Under the pieces are notes generated by a model. It saw nothing but the letters and a program-made list of their open reading frames with translations, did not search any database and was not told the DNA's origin. Both the position numbers and the translations under genes were made by a program. A stretch of DNA of 64,000 bases from Streptomyces sp. CG4 (GTDB lineage Bacteria > Actinomycetota > Actinomycetes > Streptomycetales > Streptomycetaceae): positions 2,914,001 through 2,978,000 of the forward strand of contig NZ_CP163525.1 of assembly GCF_041080655.1 (NCBI RefSeq), in the 5' to 3' direction. This document shows positions 46,927-55,262 of the stretch, piece after piece. The number at the start of each line of letters is the position of its first letter. Position 1 is the first letter of the stretch.

Positions 46927-48351
46927 TCAGACTCCAGCGGGCGTACGGACGTCGGTCAGGTCGGCCGGGGAGGCCAGATGGCCGAGGACGGCGGTGGCCG
47001 CCGCGACCTGCGGCGACACCAGGTGCGTACGACCGCCCTTGCCCTGTCGGCCCTCGAAGTTGCGGTTGGAGGTGGACGCGGAGCGCTCTCCCGGGGCCAG
47101 CTGGTCGGGGTTCATGCCGAGGCACATCGAGCAGCCCGCGTGCCGCCATTCGGCGCCGGCCTCCTTGAAGACCACGTCCAGGCCCTCGGAGACGGCCTGC
47201 AGACCGACCCGCGCGGAGCCCGGGACGACCAGCATCCGTACGCCGTCGGCGACTTTGCGGTCCTTCAGGATGTCGGCGGCGGCGCGCAGGTCCTCGATGC
47301 GGCCGTTGGTGCAGGAGCCTACGAAGACGGTGTCCACGTTGATGGAGCGCAGCGGCTGGCCGGCCTCCAACCCCATGTATTCCAGGGCCTTTTCGGCGGC
47401 GAGGCGCTCCGAAGCGTCTTCGTACGAAGCCGGGTCGGGGACGGACGCCGAAAGCGGCGCGCCCTGGCCGGGGTTGGTGCCCCAGGTGACGAAGGGGGAC
47501 AGCTCGTCGGCCTTGATGACGACCTCGGCGTCGAACTCGGCGTCCGCGTCCGTCTTCAGCGTCTTCCAGTACGCGACGGCGGCGTCCCAGTCCGCGCCCT
47601 CGGGGGCGTGCGGGCGGCCCTTGAGGTACGCGAAGGTGGTCTCGTCGGGGGCGATCATGCCCGCGCGGGCGCCGGCCTCGATCGACATGTTGCAGATGGT
47701 CATCCGGGCCTCCATCGAGAGTTTCTCGATGGCGGAGCCGCGGTACTCCAGGATGTAGCCCTGGCCGCCGCCCGTACCGATCTTCGCGATGATCGCCAGG
47801 ATCAGGTCCTTGGCGGTGACGCCCTCGGGCAGCTCGCCCTCGACGGTGATGGCCATGGTCTTCGGGCGGGCCAGCGGCAGCGTCTGGGTGGCCAGCACGT
47901 GCTCGACCTGCGAGGTGCCGATGCCGAACGCCAGCGCGCCGAACGCGCCGTGCGTGGAGGTGTGCGAGTCACCGCAGACCACGGTCGTGCCGGGCTGGGT
48001 CAGGCCCAGCTGCGGGCCTACGACGTGCACGACGCCCTGCTCGACGTCGCCCAGCGGGTGCAGCCGCACCCCGAACTCGGCGCAGTTCTTGCGCAGCGTC
48101 TCCAGCTGGGCGCGGGAGACCGGGTCGGCGATGGGCTTGTCGATGTCGAGGGTCGGGGTGTTGTGGTCCTCGGTGGCGATGGTGAGATCGAGCCGGCGCA
48201 CCTGGCGGCCGTTCTTCCGCAGCCCGTCGAAGGCCTGCGGGCTGGTCACCTCGTGCAGCAGGTGCAGATCGATGAAGAGGAGGTCGGGCTCGCCCTCGGC
48301 GCGCCGGACGACGTGGTCGTCCCAGACCTTCTCCGCGAGTGTCCTACCCAT
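46927..48351 (-). CDS. leuC: 3-isopropylmalate dehydratase large subunit
   Basis: 474-residue aconitase-family subunit. It has the [4Fe-4S] ligands in FVGSCTNGR and [13 protein letters not shown], plus [22 protein letters not shown] 48351 has a GGAGGG site 7 bases upstream. The promoter is shared with divergent ndgR, and NdgR is known to control leuCD in Streptomyces. Confidence 0.97.
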   Translation of the reverse strand: MGRTLAEKVWDDHVVRRAEGEPDLLFIDLHLLHEVTSPQAFDGLRKNGRQVRRLDLTIATEDHNTPTLDIDKPIADPVSRAQLETLRKNCAEFGVRLHPLGDVEQGVVHVVGPQLGLTQPGTTVVCGDSHTSTHGAFGALAFGIGTSQVEHVLATQTLPLARPKTMAITVEGELPEGVTAKDLILAIIAKIGTGGGQGYILEYRGSAIEKLSMEARMTICNMSIEAGARAGMIAPDETTFAYLKGRPHAPEGADWDAAVAYWKTLKTDADAEFDAEVVIKADELSPFVTWGTNPGQGAPLSASVPDPASYEDASERLAAEKALEYMGLEAGQPLRSINVDTVFVGSCTNGRIEDLRAAADILKDRKVADGVRMLVVPGSARVGLQAVSEGLDVVFKEAGAEWRHAGCSMCLGMNPDQLAPGERSASTSNRNFEGRQGKGGRTHLVSPQVAAATAVLGHLASPADLTDVRTPAGV

Positions 48352-48514
48352 CGCTTTCCCTCCGGCCGGCCACGGTCACGCCGACACAACTAGAGATCTT
48401 GAGGAAGCAGCGCCCTGGTTCCCGGTGTCCGGTGATCGCGGGCGCCCCACACCCGGCCCCTTGGTCGGTGGGCCGCTGTGTGATTCCAGAGTGGCGCGTT
48501 CCACGGAAAATTGA

Positions 48515-48543
48515 ACTTGCGTTTCACAGAGTGAGACGCAAGT
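48515..48543. promoter_or_regulatory. 29-base palindromic operator between leuC and ndgR
   Basis: acttgcgt ... acgcaagt arms surround ttcac/gtgag; the site is symmetrical in all but two or three positions. It ends 8 bases before the ndgR ATG and would also lie over the leuC promoter region. A NdgR (IclR-type) operator is the natural reading. Confidence 0.7.
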
Positions 48544-48551
48544 ATCGTTTC

Positions 48552-49268
48552 ATGGACAACAGTAGCGGCGTCGGCGTTCTGGACAAGGCGGCCCTCGTCC
48601 TGAGCGCTCTGGAGTCCGGTCCGGCCACCCTCGCGGGTCTGGTCGGCGCGACCGGACTGGCACGACCCACGGCTCACCGCCTGGCCGTGGCCTTGGAACA
48701 CCACCGCATGGTGGCACGCGACATGCAGGGCCGTTTCATCCTCGGCCCGCGCCTCGCGGAGCTGGCGGCGGCGGCCGGCGAGGACCGCCTGCTGGCCACG
48801 GCCGGCCCGGTGCTCACCCACCTGCGTGACGTCACGGGCGAAAGCGCGCAGCTCTACCGGCGCCAGGGTGACATGCGCATCTGCGTGGCCGCGGCCGAGC
48901 GGCTGTCCGGCCTTCGGGACACCGTCCCGGTCGGTTCCACGCTCACGATGAAGGCCGGCTCCTCGGCGCAGATCCTGATGGCCTGGGAGGAGCCCGAGCG
49001 GCTGCACCGCGGCCTGCAGGGCGCCCGCTTCACGGCGACGGCCCTGTCGGGCGTACGGCGGCGCGGCTGGGCCCAGTCCATCGGCGAGCGCGAGCCGGGC
49101 GTCGCGTCCGTCTCCGCGCCCGTACGCGGCCCGTCCAACCGCGTGGTGGCCGCCGTGTCCGTCTCCGGCCCGATCGAGCGCCTGACGCGCCATCCCGGCC
49201 GTATGCACGCCCAGGCGGTCATCGACGCCGCCGGGCGCCTCTCCGAGGCCCTGCGCCGCACGGGCTGA
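48552..49268 (+). CDS. ndgR: NdgR, IclR-family regulator of amino acid metabolism
   Basis: 238 residues. The N-terminal winged helix (LDKAALVLSALESGPATLAG and TGLARPTAHRLAVALEHHRM) is of the IclR type; the effector domain has SAQLYRRQGDMRICVAAAER, VGSTLTMKAGSSAQILMAW and SVSAPVRGPSNRVVAAVSVS. NdgR controls leucine and other amino-acid genes and antibiotic production in Streptomyces. Divergent from leuCD. No ribosome site precedes ATG 48552, and a TATCGT -10-like hexamer sits at 48543-48548, so the mRNA may be leaderless. Confidence 0.94.
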   Translation: MDNSSGVGVLDKAALVLSALESGPATLAGLVGATGLARPTAHRLAVALEHHRMVARDMQGRFILGPRLAELAAAAGEDRLLATAGPVLTHLRDVTGESAQLYRRQGDMRICVAAAERLSGLRDTVPVGSTLTMKAGSSAQILMAWEEPERLHRGLQGARFTATALSGVRRRGWAQSIGEREPGVASVSAPVRGPSNRVVAAVSVSGPIERLTRHPGRMHAQAVIDAAGRLSEALRRTG

Positions 49269-49290
49269 GCGGGAGCCTTCCGGGAACACC

Positions 49291-49328
49291 GAGGAGGGCC
49301 TGCCTCAACGCCGCGGCAGGCCCTCCTC
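49291..49328. terminator. Bidirectional terminator ndgR / DUF4188 gene
   Basis: gaggagggcctgcc and ggcaggccctcctc arms (14 bases, perfect) with a 10-base loop lie between convergent genes. Confidence 0.85.
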
Positions 49329-49364
49329 GCTCCCCCGGCCCCTGGTTCAGCCGGTCTTCTCGGT

Positions 49365-49874
49365 TCAGCCGGCCTTCTCGGCCACCGGTGCCCGCTGCGA
49401 CCGGTAGGCGAACCGGTCCTTCGCGTACCGGCCCCGCTTCTCCAGCGGTATCTGCCCATGCGCCGCGGCCAGCCCGAACGCGGGCATGTCGCCGTAGATC
49501 GCCTCGTACGACCCCTCCGGCACGACGTACGACTCGTGCCAGATGCCGACCTGACCGCGCAGCTTCCCGGCCCGCTCCTTGCGGTTGAGGCGCGCCCAGG
49601 CCTTGTGGTGGAAGGCGTCCGACGCGGTCGCGTAGGCGTACAGCTTGTCCTTGGACTCCCAGTACTGCACGACGTAGTAGGTCCGCGGCGAAGCCGTCAG
49701 CAGGACCCGGCTGAGCAGGCCCCGCTCGGGTTCCTTCTGCAGGTCCCTCAGCATGCGGAACATCGCGAGCATTACCGGCAACCACAGGTGCACCGCCCAG
49801 AAGCGGTTGATGCGCATGCCGATCAGCAGGACGACGACGTCGCCCTTCGCATCGGCAGTCGTACGGGCCACCAT
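49365..49874 (-). CDS. DUF4188 (monooxygenase-like) protein
   Basis: 169 residues. It carries the DUF4188 core GMRINRFWAVHLWLPVMLAM, followed by TYYVVQYWESKDKLYAYATA and KERAGKLRGQVGIWHESYVV. The fold is likely of the dimeric alpha-beta barrel type; there is no experimental function that I know of. A GAGGGGG site precedes ATG 49874. Divergent from a MerR-family regulator, which likely controls it. Residues 15-45 are hydrophobic, possibly membrane-facing. Confidence 0.82.
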   Translation of the reverse strand: MVARTTADAKGDVVVLLIGMRINRFWAVHLWLPVMLAMFRMLRDLQKEPERGLLSRVLLTASPRTYYVVQYWESKDKLYAYATASDAFHHKAWARLNRKERAGKLRGQVGIWHESYVVPEGSYEAIYGDMPAFGLAAAHGQIPLEKRGRYAKDRFAYRSQRAPVAEKAG

Positions 49875-49903
49875 GACGACATCCCCCTCGTTGGCGAGTA
49901 AAG

Positions 49904-49929
49904 CTATCCAACTGGCAATGCTTGGATAG
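49904..49929. promoter_or_regulatory. Operator of the DUF4188/MerR divergent promoter
   Basis: Inverted repeat ctatccaa ... ttggatag (8-base perfect arms, 10-base spacer) lies between the divergent genes. The size fits a MerR-family operator inside the promoter spacer. Confidence 0.65.
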
Positions 49930-49957
49930 TGCCGTTATCCGAGAAGGAGCGCAAGAC

Positions 49958-50602
49958 ATGCGGCTCGCCGAACTGAGCAGACGCAGCGGTGTGTCCACCG
50001 CGACGATCAAGTACTACCTGCGCGAAGGCCTGTTGCCGCCGGGCCGCCAGATCAACGCCACCACCGCCGAGTACGACGAGGAGCATCTGCGCCGGCTGCG
50101 GCTGGTGCGGGCGATGATCCAGGTGGGCGGGGTGCCGGTGACGAAGGTGCGCGAGGTGCTCGGGCACGTGGACGACGACTCCCTGCCCCGCACGATCCGC
50201 CTGGGCGCGGCGCTGTGGGCGCTGCCGCAGGTGCCGGAGCCGGACGAGGACGACGAGTACGTCCAGGCCGCACACCAGGAGGTCGACGCGCTTCTGGACC
50301 GACTCGGCTGGAAGAACGCCAAGCGGCTCACGACCATCTCCCCCGCCTACCGCTCGCTGGTGGTGGCGGTGGCCGCGTTCCGCCGGATCGGCTACGACTT
50401 CGGGGCCGAACTGCTCTCACCGTACGCCGAGTTGATGTTCCGGACGGCCGTCCTCGACCTGGACAACATGGAGACGTATCCGTCACAGGCGGAGCGGATC
50501 GAGTTCGCGATCCTGGGGGCGATCCTCAACGAGCCGGTACTGCAGGCGCTGCACCGGCTGGCCCAGGAGGAGGAGACGGCGCGGCGGTACGGCTTCGAGT
50601 AG
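49958..50602 (+). CDS. MerR-family transcriptional regulator
   Basis: 214 residues from ATG 49958 (GAAGGAG just upstream). The N-terminal winged helix is MRLAELSRRSGVSTATIKYY, followed by LREGLLPPGRQ and the dimerisation helix. The C-terminal part (about residues 110-214) is an uncharacterised ligand-binding region without a Cys metal-binding loop. Probably regulates the divergent DUF4188 gene and itself. Confidence 0.9.
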   Translation: MRLAELSRRSGVSTATIKYYLREGLLPPGRQINATTAEYDEEHLRRLRLVRAMIQVGGVPVTKVREVLGHVDDDSLPRTIRLGAALWALPQVPEPDEDDEYVQAAHQEVDALLDRLGWKNAKRLTTISPAYRSLVVAVAAFRRIGYDFGAELLSPYAELMFRTAVLDLDNMETYPSQAERIEFAILGAILNEPVLQALHRLAQEEETARRYGFE

Positions 50603-50619
50603 CCGACGCCGGGCACGAC

Positions 50620-50649
50620 GAAGGCCCCCCGCCGAAGCGAAGGGCCTTC
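50620..50649 (+). terminator. MerR-gene terminator
   Basis: gaaggccc / gggccttc arms with a long loop and a following t-rich run (ttcctg) lie just before the tRNA cluster. Confidence 0.6.
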
Positions 50650-50655
50650 TTCCTG

Positions 50656-50728
50656 TACCCCCGACCGGATTCGAACCGGCGCTACCGCCTTGAGAGGGCG
50701 GCGTGCTAGGCCGCTACACAACGGGGGC
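50656..50728 (-). tRNA. tRNA-Glu (anticodon CTC), copy 1
   Basis: 73 bases. Acceptor gcccccg pairs with cggggg plus a G-U closing pair. Anticodon stem CCGCC/GGCGG encloses CTCTCAA with anticodon CTC; T-arm GCCGG-TTCGAAT-CCGGT. CCA is not encoded. It is the last gene of a five-tRNA cluster transcribed leftward. Confidence 0.95.
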
Positions 50729-50756
50729 GTGGACACTGCGTTTCCGCAGGTCCGAG

Positions 50757-50828
50757 CTGGTCTACCTGGACTCGAACCAAGACTAACTGAACCAGAATCA
50801 GTCGTGCTGCCAATTACACCATAGACCA
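50757..50828 (-). tRNA. tRNA-Gln (anticodon CTG), copy 1
   Basis: 72 bases. Acceptor TGGTCTA/TAGACCA with G73, anticodon stem ACTGA/TCAGT, loop TTCTGGT, anticodon CTG. The T-loop is TTCGAGT. Confidence 0.95.
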
Positions 50829-50849
50829 ATGATGGTTTAGACCAGTCAG

Positions 50850-50922
50850 TACCCCCGACCGGATTCGAACCGGCGCTACCGCCTTGAGAGGGCGGCGTGC
50901 TAGGCCGCTACACAACGGGGGC
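50850..50922 (-). tRNA. tRNA-Glu (anticodon CTC), copy 2
   Basis: 73 bases, identical to copy 1 over the whole gene as far as I can read. Anticodon CTC. Confidence 0.95.
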
Positions 50923-50984
50923 CCTAGCGATCCTGCATCGACGACGGTGGGAGCTACCCGAGCCGTCCTCGCGGGAAGGATCTG

Positions 50985-51057
50985 TACCCCCGACCGGATT
51001 CGAACCGGCGCTACTGCCTTGAGAGGGCAGCGTGCTAGGCCGCTACACAACGGGGGC
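50985..51057 (-). tRNA. tRNA-Glu (anticodon CTC), copy 3
   Basis: 73 bases. It differs from copies 1 and 2 by one compensated pair in the anticodon stem (CTGCC/GGCAG instead of CCGCC/GGCGG). Anticodon CTC. Confidence 0.95.
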
Positions 51058-51078
51058 TTTGCAGATGAGCTCTGCGAG

Positions 51079-51150
51079 CTGGCCTACCTGGACTCGAACC
51101 AAGACTAACTGAACCAGAATCAGTCGTGCTGCCAATTACACCATAGGCCA
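51079..51150 (-). tRNA. tRNA-Gln (anticodon CTG), copy 2
   Basis: 72 bases. It differs from copy 1 by a compensated acceptor pair (TGGCCTA/TAGGCCA instead of TGGTCTA/TAGACCA). Anticodon CTG. First gene of the cluster. Confidence 0.95.
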
Positions 51151-51240
51151 CTGGAACTCAAGCCCCTGCGGGGTTCTCGTTCTAGCGTGCTCCTCGGGGC
51201 TCCGGCCTTCCGGCCCGCTCCCCTCGGCGCAGGAAGAACA

Positions 51241-51972
51241 TTACCCGAAGGTGGACGGGGCTCCAAAACGGGTATCCGCGCGGACGAGCGCGGGGAGTTC
51301 GGCGAGGGTCGAGATCCGGTGTACGACGGCCTCCTCCGCGGCCCGCGCGGCCGACGTCCCGCGATCGATCCACACGGACATCAGGCCCGCCTCGGCGGCA
51401 CCCCGCCCGTCGATCTCCGGGTGGTCACCGACGTACGCCACCTCGTGCGGCGGCAGGTTCAGCGTCTCGCACGCCGCCAGGAAGGCGCCGGCCTCCGGCT
51501 TGGAGACGCCCAGCTCGGCGGCGCACAGGACGGCCTCGAAGCGGTCGAGGAGGCCGAGGGTGCGCAGCTTGTGCTCCTGGACCGTGAGGCTGGAGTTCGA
51601 CAGCACCGCATGCCGGTGACTGGCGGCGAGGACCTCCAGGGTGGGCAGGACGTCCGGGAAGAGGCTCCAGGCGGCCTCGTAGTGAGCGACGTAACGCCGG
51701 AACCAGGCGTCCGCCTCGTCATCGCTCAGCTCCTGGCCGACGAAGACGCGGACGCGGTCGCGCCGCTGCCCCTCGAAGGAGACCTCCCCGGCCGAGAAAC
51801 GTGCCCAGTGCCGGTCGGTGATCTCCCGCCACCGCGCAAGCGTCTCCTCGGCGTTCCCGTGTCCCGCAAACAGCCCTTCCGCCACCAGATGCGCCCGCAT
51901 ACCCTCACGGTCCGCGGTGGTGTAGTCGAACAGCGTGTCGTCCACGTCCCAGACCACGGCTCTGATCGTCAT
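51241..51972 (-). CDS. HAD-family hydrolase
   Basis: 243 residues. HAD motif I is VVWDVDDTLFD (nucleophile Asp9 and Asp11), motif II is LSNSSLTVQEHKLRTLGL, motif III Lys is in GVSKPEAGAF and motif IV is YVGDHPEIDGRGAAEAG. The alpha-helical cap between motifs I and II suggests a subclass I phosphatase, perhaps phosphoglycolate-like; the substrate is unknown. It sits between the tRNA cluster and the RelE/ParE-like gene. Confidence 0.92.
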   Translation of the reverse strand: MTIRAVVWDVDDTLFDYTTADREGMRAHLVAEGLFAGHGNAEETLARWREITDRHWARFSAGEVSFEGQRRDRVRVFVGQELSDDEADAWFRRYVAHYEAAWSLFPDVLPTLEVLAASHRHAVLSNSSLTVQEHKLRTLGLLDRFEAVLCAAELGVSKPEAGAFLAACETLNLPPHEVAYVGDHPEIDGRGAAEAGLMSVWIDRGTSAARAAEEAVVHRISTLAELPALVRADTRFGAPSTFG

Positions 51973-52004
51973 ACCGCCGACGGTACTGCCCGAGGGTCGG
52001 CAAA

Positions 52005-52298
52005 ATGGCGTCCATGAGCGAGTACCGCGTCCAGTTCACCGTCGAGGCTCGTGCGACGTACGACACCCTGCCCGGCTCACGCCAGGCTCAGCTGGACAAG
52101 GCCCTGCGGATACTGGCCCGCGATCCGTTCCGCAAGACCTCGACTGCTCCACTCGGCCCGGACGAGCATCTCCGCAAGGCGTACGTGGCTCCAGGCCTGA
52201 TGCTGGAGTACATGGTTGTCGGCGCGATCATGGTCATCGTCGTCCTGGAGATCTTCGACGAGAGCGCCTACCTGATCGACGAAGCGGACGCTCAGTGA
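52005..52298 (+). CDS. Orphan RelE/ParE-like protein
   Basis: 97 residues, YRVQFTVEARATYDTLPGSR near the N-terminus, then LDKALRILARDPFRKTSTAP and LMLEYMVVGAIMVIVVLEIF. The size and beta-alpha-alpha-beta pattern resemble RelE/ParE toxins. No antitoxin gene is adjacent: upstream is the divergent HAD gene and downstream a terminator. The usual C-terminal catalytic/His-Arg set is not obvious, so it may be a domesticated or inactive relative. Start ATG 52005 (GAGGG upstream) or 52014. Confidence 0.65.
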   Translation: MASMSEYRVQFTVEARATYDTLPGSRQAQLDKALRILARDPFRKTSTAPLGPDEHLRKAYVAPGLMLEYMVVGAIMVIVVLEIFDESAYLIDEADAQ

Positions 52299-52308
52299 GC
52301 AACGCAAC

Positions 52309-52342
52309 AGGGGCGGTACCCGGAGATCCGGGTACCGCCCCT
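52309..52342. terminator. Terminator between RelE-like gene and gltX
   Basis: Perfect 15-base arms aggggcggtacccgg / ccgggtaccgcccct with a 4-base loop, between convergent genes. Confidence 0.9.
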
Positions 52343-52357
52343 GACGCATGAAGCTGA

Positions 52358-53833
52358 CTATGCGCTCAGCTTGGTCAGCGCCGCGTCGATCCGCGCCAGC
52401 GTCTGCTCCTTGCCCAGGACTTCCAGGGACTCGAAGAGCGGCAGGCCGACGGTGCGGCCGGTGACGGCGACGCGGACCGGGGCCTGGGCCTTGCCGAGCT
52501 TGAGGCCGTGGGCCTCGCCGGCGGCCAGGACGGCCTCCTTGAGGGACTCGGGAGACGTCCAGTCCGCAGACTCCAGCTTCTCGCGGGCCGTGCGGAGCAG
52601 GGCGTCGCTGCCTTCCTTCATCGCCTTCGTCCACGAGGCCTCGTCGAAGACCGGCTCGGCGAGGAACAGGAAGTCGACGTTGTCGGTGATCTCGGAGAGG
52701 ACCTTGAGGCGGGTCTGGGCGTGCGGGGCGATCGCCTCCCACTTCGCCTCGTCGAAGTCCTCCGGTGCCCAGGGGGCGAACGGGGCCTTCAGCCACGGGC
52801 GGCAGCGCTCGGTGAACTCCTTCACATCCAGCATGCGGATGTGGTCGCCGTTGATCGCCTCGCACTTCTTCAGGTCGAAGCGCGCCGGGTTGGGGTTCAC
52901 GTCGGAGATGTCGAAGGCGGCGACCATCTCGTCGATCGTGAAGATGTCCTGGTCGGCGGAGAGCGACCAGCCCAGCAGGGACAGGTAGTTGAGCAGACCC
53001 TCGGGCAGGAAGCCCTGCTCGCGGTAGAGGTTCAGCGAGGACTGCGGGTCACGCTTGGAGAGCTTCTTGTTGCCCTCGCCCATGACGTACGGCAGGTGGC
53101 CGAAGGCCGGGGTCTGCTGGGCGATGCCCAGCTCGGTCAGCGCCTTGTACAGGGCGATCTGGCGCGGGGTGGAGGAGAGCAGGTCCTCGCCGCGCAGGAC
53201 GTGGGTGATCTCCATCAGGGCGTCGTCGACCGGGTTGACCAGCGTGTACAGCGGGGCGCCGTTCGCGCGGACGATGCCGTAGTCCGGCACGTTCTCGGGC
53301 GTGAAGGTCAGCTCGCCGCGGACCAGGTCGGTGAAGGTGATCGTCTCGTCCGGCATCCGGAAGCGGACGATCGGGGTGCGGCCCTGGGCCTGGTACTCCG
53401 CGACCTGCTCGGCGCCCAGGTCACGGCAGTGGCCGTCGTAGCCGGAGGGCTTGCCGGCAGCGCGGGCGGCCTCACGGCGGGAGTCCAGCTCCTCCTGGGA
53501 GCAGTAGCAGTGGTAGGCGTGGCCGGCGTCCAGCAGCTTCTGCGCGACGTCCTTGTAGAGGTCCATGCGCTGCGACTGCCGGTACGGCGCGTGCGGGCCG
53601 CCGACCTCGGGGCCCTCGTCCCAGTCGAAGCCGAGCCAGCGCATCGCGTCGAGCAGCTGGTTGTACGACTCCTCGGAGTCGCGGGCCGCGTCGGTGTCCT
53701 CGATGCGGAAGACCAGGGTGCCCTGGTGGTGCCGGGCGAACGCCCAGTTGAACAGGGCGGTGCGGACCAGACCCACGTGGGGGTTACCGGTGGGCGACGG
53801 ACAGAAACGTACGCGGACGGGTGCGCTAGCCAC
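52358..53833 (-). CDS. gltX: Glutamyl-tRNA synthetase
   Basis: 491 residues, class I synthetase charging tRNA-Glu (and probably tRNA-Gln, later converted by amidotransferase). The HIGH-like motif is SPTGNPHVG near residue 13, and KKLSKRD is the KMSKS motif. [20 protein letters not shown] is the usual zinc-like insert. GTG 53833 gives [16 protein letters not shown], the conserved start, and overlaps the upstream gene's stop by 8 bases. It is close to the tRNA-Glu/Gln cluster, an apt neighbourhood. Confidence 0.96.
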   Translation of the reverse strand: MASAPVRVRFCPSPTGNPHVGLVRTALFNWAFARHHQGTLVFRIEDTDAARDSEESYNQLLDAMRWLGFDWDEGPEVGGPHAPYRQSQRMDLYKDVAQKLLDAGHAYHCYCSQEELDSRREAARAAGKPSGYDGHCRDLGAEQVAEYQAQGRTPIVRFRMPDETITFTDLVRGELTFTPENVPDYGIVRANGAPLYTLVNPVDDALMEITHVLRGEDLLSSTPRQIALYKALTELGIAQQTPAFGHLPYVMGEGNKKLSKRDPQSSLNLYREQGFLPEGLLNYLSLLGWSLSADQDIFTIDEMVAAFDISDVNPNPARFDLKKCEAINGDHIRMLDVKEFTERCRPWLKAPFAPWAPEDFDEAKWEAIAPHAQTRLKVLSEITDNVDFLFLAEPVFDEASWTKAMKEGSDALLRTAREKLESADWTSPESLKEAVLAAGEAHGLKLGKAQAPVRVAVTGRTVGLPLFESLEVLGKEQTLARIDAALTKLSA

Positions 53834-54614
53834 GCTTGACAACCTTGTTGGTGAGAGTGCCGATGCCTTCGATGGTGACGGCGACCTCGTCGCCGACGTT
53901 CAGGGGGCCGACCCCCGCGGGGGTGCCGGTGAGGATGACGTCGCCGGGGAGCAGGGTCATGGCCTCGGAGATGTTGACGACCAGGTCCTCGATGGGGTGG
54001 ATCATCTCGCTGGTGCGGCTCAGTTGCCGCTGCTGGCCGTTGACCGTGCACTGGATGGTCAGGTCGTTCGCGCGCTCCAGGTCCAGGTCCGTCTCCACCC
54101 AGGGGCCGAGCGGGCAGGAGGTGTCGAAGCCCTTGGCCCGGGCCCACTGCTTCTCGCGCTTCTGCACATCGCGGGCGGTGACGTCGTTGGCGCAGGTGTA
54201 GCCGAAGATCACGTCCTTGACGCGCTCGCGCGGGACCTCACGGCACATGCGGCCGATGACGACGGCCAGTTCGGCCTCGTAGTGGACCTCTTCGGAGAAC
54301 GGCGGGTACTGGATCTCGGCGCCGGAGGCGATCATCGAGGTGGCCGGCTTGAAGAAGGCGAACGGCGCCTCGGGGACCTCGTTGCCCAGCTCCTTCGCGT
54401 GGTCCGCGTAGTTGCGCCCGAAGGCCACGATCTTGTGACCGATGACCGGGGGCAGGAGCTTGACCTTGCTCAAGGGGACCTTGACACCGCTGACCTCGAA
54501 GTCGGCGCCGTAGGGAATGCCCTTGACGATGTCGAGGACGAGTTCGTCCTGCTTGTCGCCCTCGACCACGCCGAAGGCTACGTTCCCGTCGATGGAGAAC
54601 CTGGCGATGCGCAC
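53826..54614 (-). CDS. Fumarylacetoacetate hydrolase-family protein
   Basis: 262 residues from GTG 54614 (AAGGA 6 bases upstream). FAH fold: [43 protein letters not shown] with the metal-binding Glu residues, [10 protein letters not shown] and [15 protein letters not shown]. Members hydrolyse C-C bonds in acylpyruvates, or decarboxylate or isomerise related substrates; the substrate here is not clear. Co-transcribed with gltX by overlap (8 bases). Confidence 0.93.
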   Translation of the reverse strand: MRIARFSIDGNVAFGVVEGDKQDELVLDIVKGIPYGADFEVSGVKVPLSKVKLLPPVIGHKIVAFGRNYADHAKELGNEVPEAPFAFFKPATSMIASGAEIQYPPFSEEVHYEAELAVVIGRMCREVPRERVKDVIFGYTCANDVTARDVQKREKQWARAKGFDTSCPLGPWVETDLDLERANDLTIQCTVNGQQRQLSRTSEMIHPIEDLVVNISEAMTLLPGDVILTGTPAGVGPLNVGDEVAVTIEGIGTLTNKVVKRG

Positions 54615-55067
54615 GGGATCCTTGCGCCCCTTACTGAGAACCGGCGTACTGACGCCCCAGGTTAACCGGTCGGACCGTCCGGCGTTCGGCATGGGAATTC
54701 ACGCAAGGGGTGCGGGGGTATTTCCGGCGGCGATGCGTTCGGCCGCACGGGGGACGGCGGCCGAGGCCGTCCGTGGGCGCCCGCGAGGCCGGTCCCCGGC
54801 CCTGCGGCGCGGCGACCGGCGGGCGGGAACCCGTCGGCGCCCTCATGCGTTCCGCCCGCTCTCCCTCGCTTCCCCCGCTCTCGGACGCCTTCCGTCCGCC
54901 CTCCCCCGACTTTCGGTTCGCCCCTGAGCCGCTCAGCCGCTGAGCCGCGCCGGAATTCGCAGCCGGGGGCCGGGAAAGGCGGCGTACGAAAACGCGGTCC
55001 CGGGAATTCAGCGGAAAAGGTGAGTCGCGGCAGCCGGGCCGGCCGCCGGGCGCGGGAGCGTGATCGG
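54615..55067. other. GC-rich intergenic region upstream of the FAH-family gene
   Basis: About 450 bases with no credible gene on either strand: open frames exist but have no ribosome site or recognisable sequence. It must hold the promoter of the FAH-gltX unit near 54615-54700. The rest is simple GC-rich sequence. Confidence 0.5.
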
Positions 55068-55262
55068 CTACTCTCCGGCCGGGGCCGCCGCACCCACCGG
55101 GACGTCCACCAGGACGGTGCGCCGGGGGTTGGCGGTCTGCAGGGGGAGATCGACGGAGTGCTCCGGCAGCTCGGGCGTCTGCAGCTCGTCGGCGTCCTTG
55201 AGATGCGCCAGAGTCGTGCGTCGCGGGTTGGCGATCTTGTGGAACATCGTCGTCGTCTTCAC
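55068..55262 (-). CDS. Small peptide with repeated ANPRRT motif
   Basis: 64 residues from GTG 55262 (AGGAC 8 bases upstream), not similar to a known family. It starts with KTTTMFHKIANPRRTTLAHL and has a second ANPRRTVLVDVPVG near residue 44, separated by an acidic stretch (LKDADELQTPELPEHSVDLP). No Cys, no signal peptide. Codon use is typical of the genome. It lies in an otherwise sparse region upstream of cvn1. It might be a RiPP-like precursor or a small regulator, but there are no modification genes nearby to support that. Confidence 0.6.
   Translation of the reverse strand: MKTTTMFHKIANPRRTTLAHLKDADELQTPELPEHSVDLPLQTANPRRTVLVDVPVGAAAPAGE

Noticed and set aside
50640..51160. CRISPR-like array of repeats
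   Set aside because: The repeats are 72-73-base tRNA genes with cloverleaf pairing, not short repeats with spacers.
54662..55093. Open frames in the 450-base stretch upstream of the FAH gene
   Set aside because: Several overlapping frames in all directions with Arg/Pro/Gly/Ala composition; none has a start signal or recognisable sequence.
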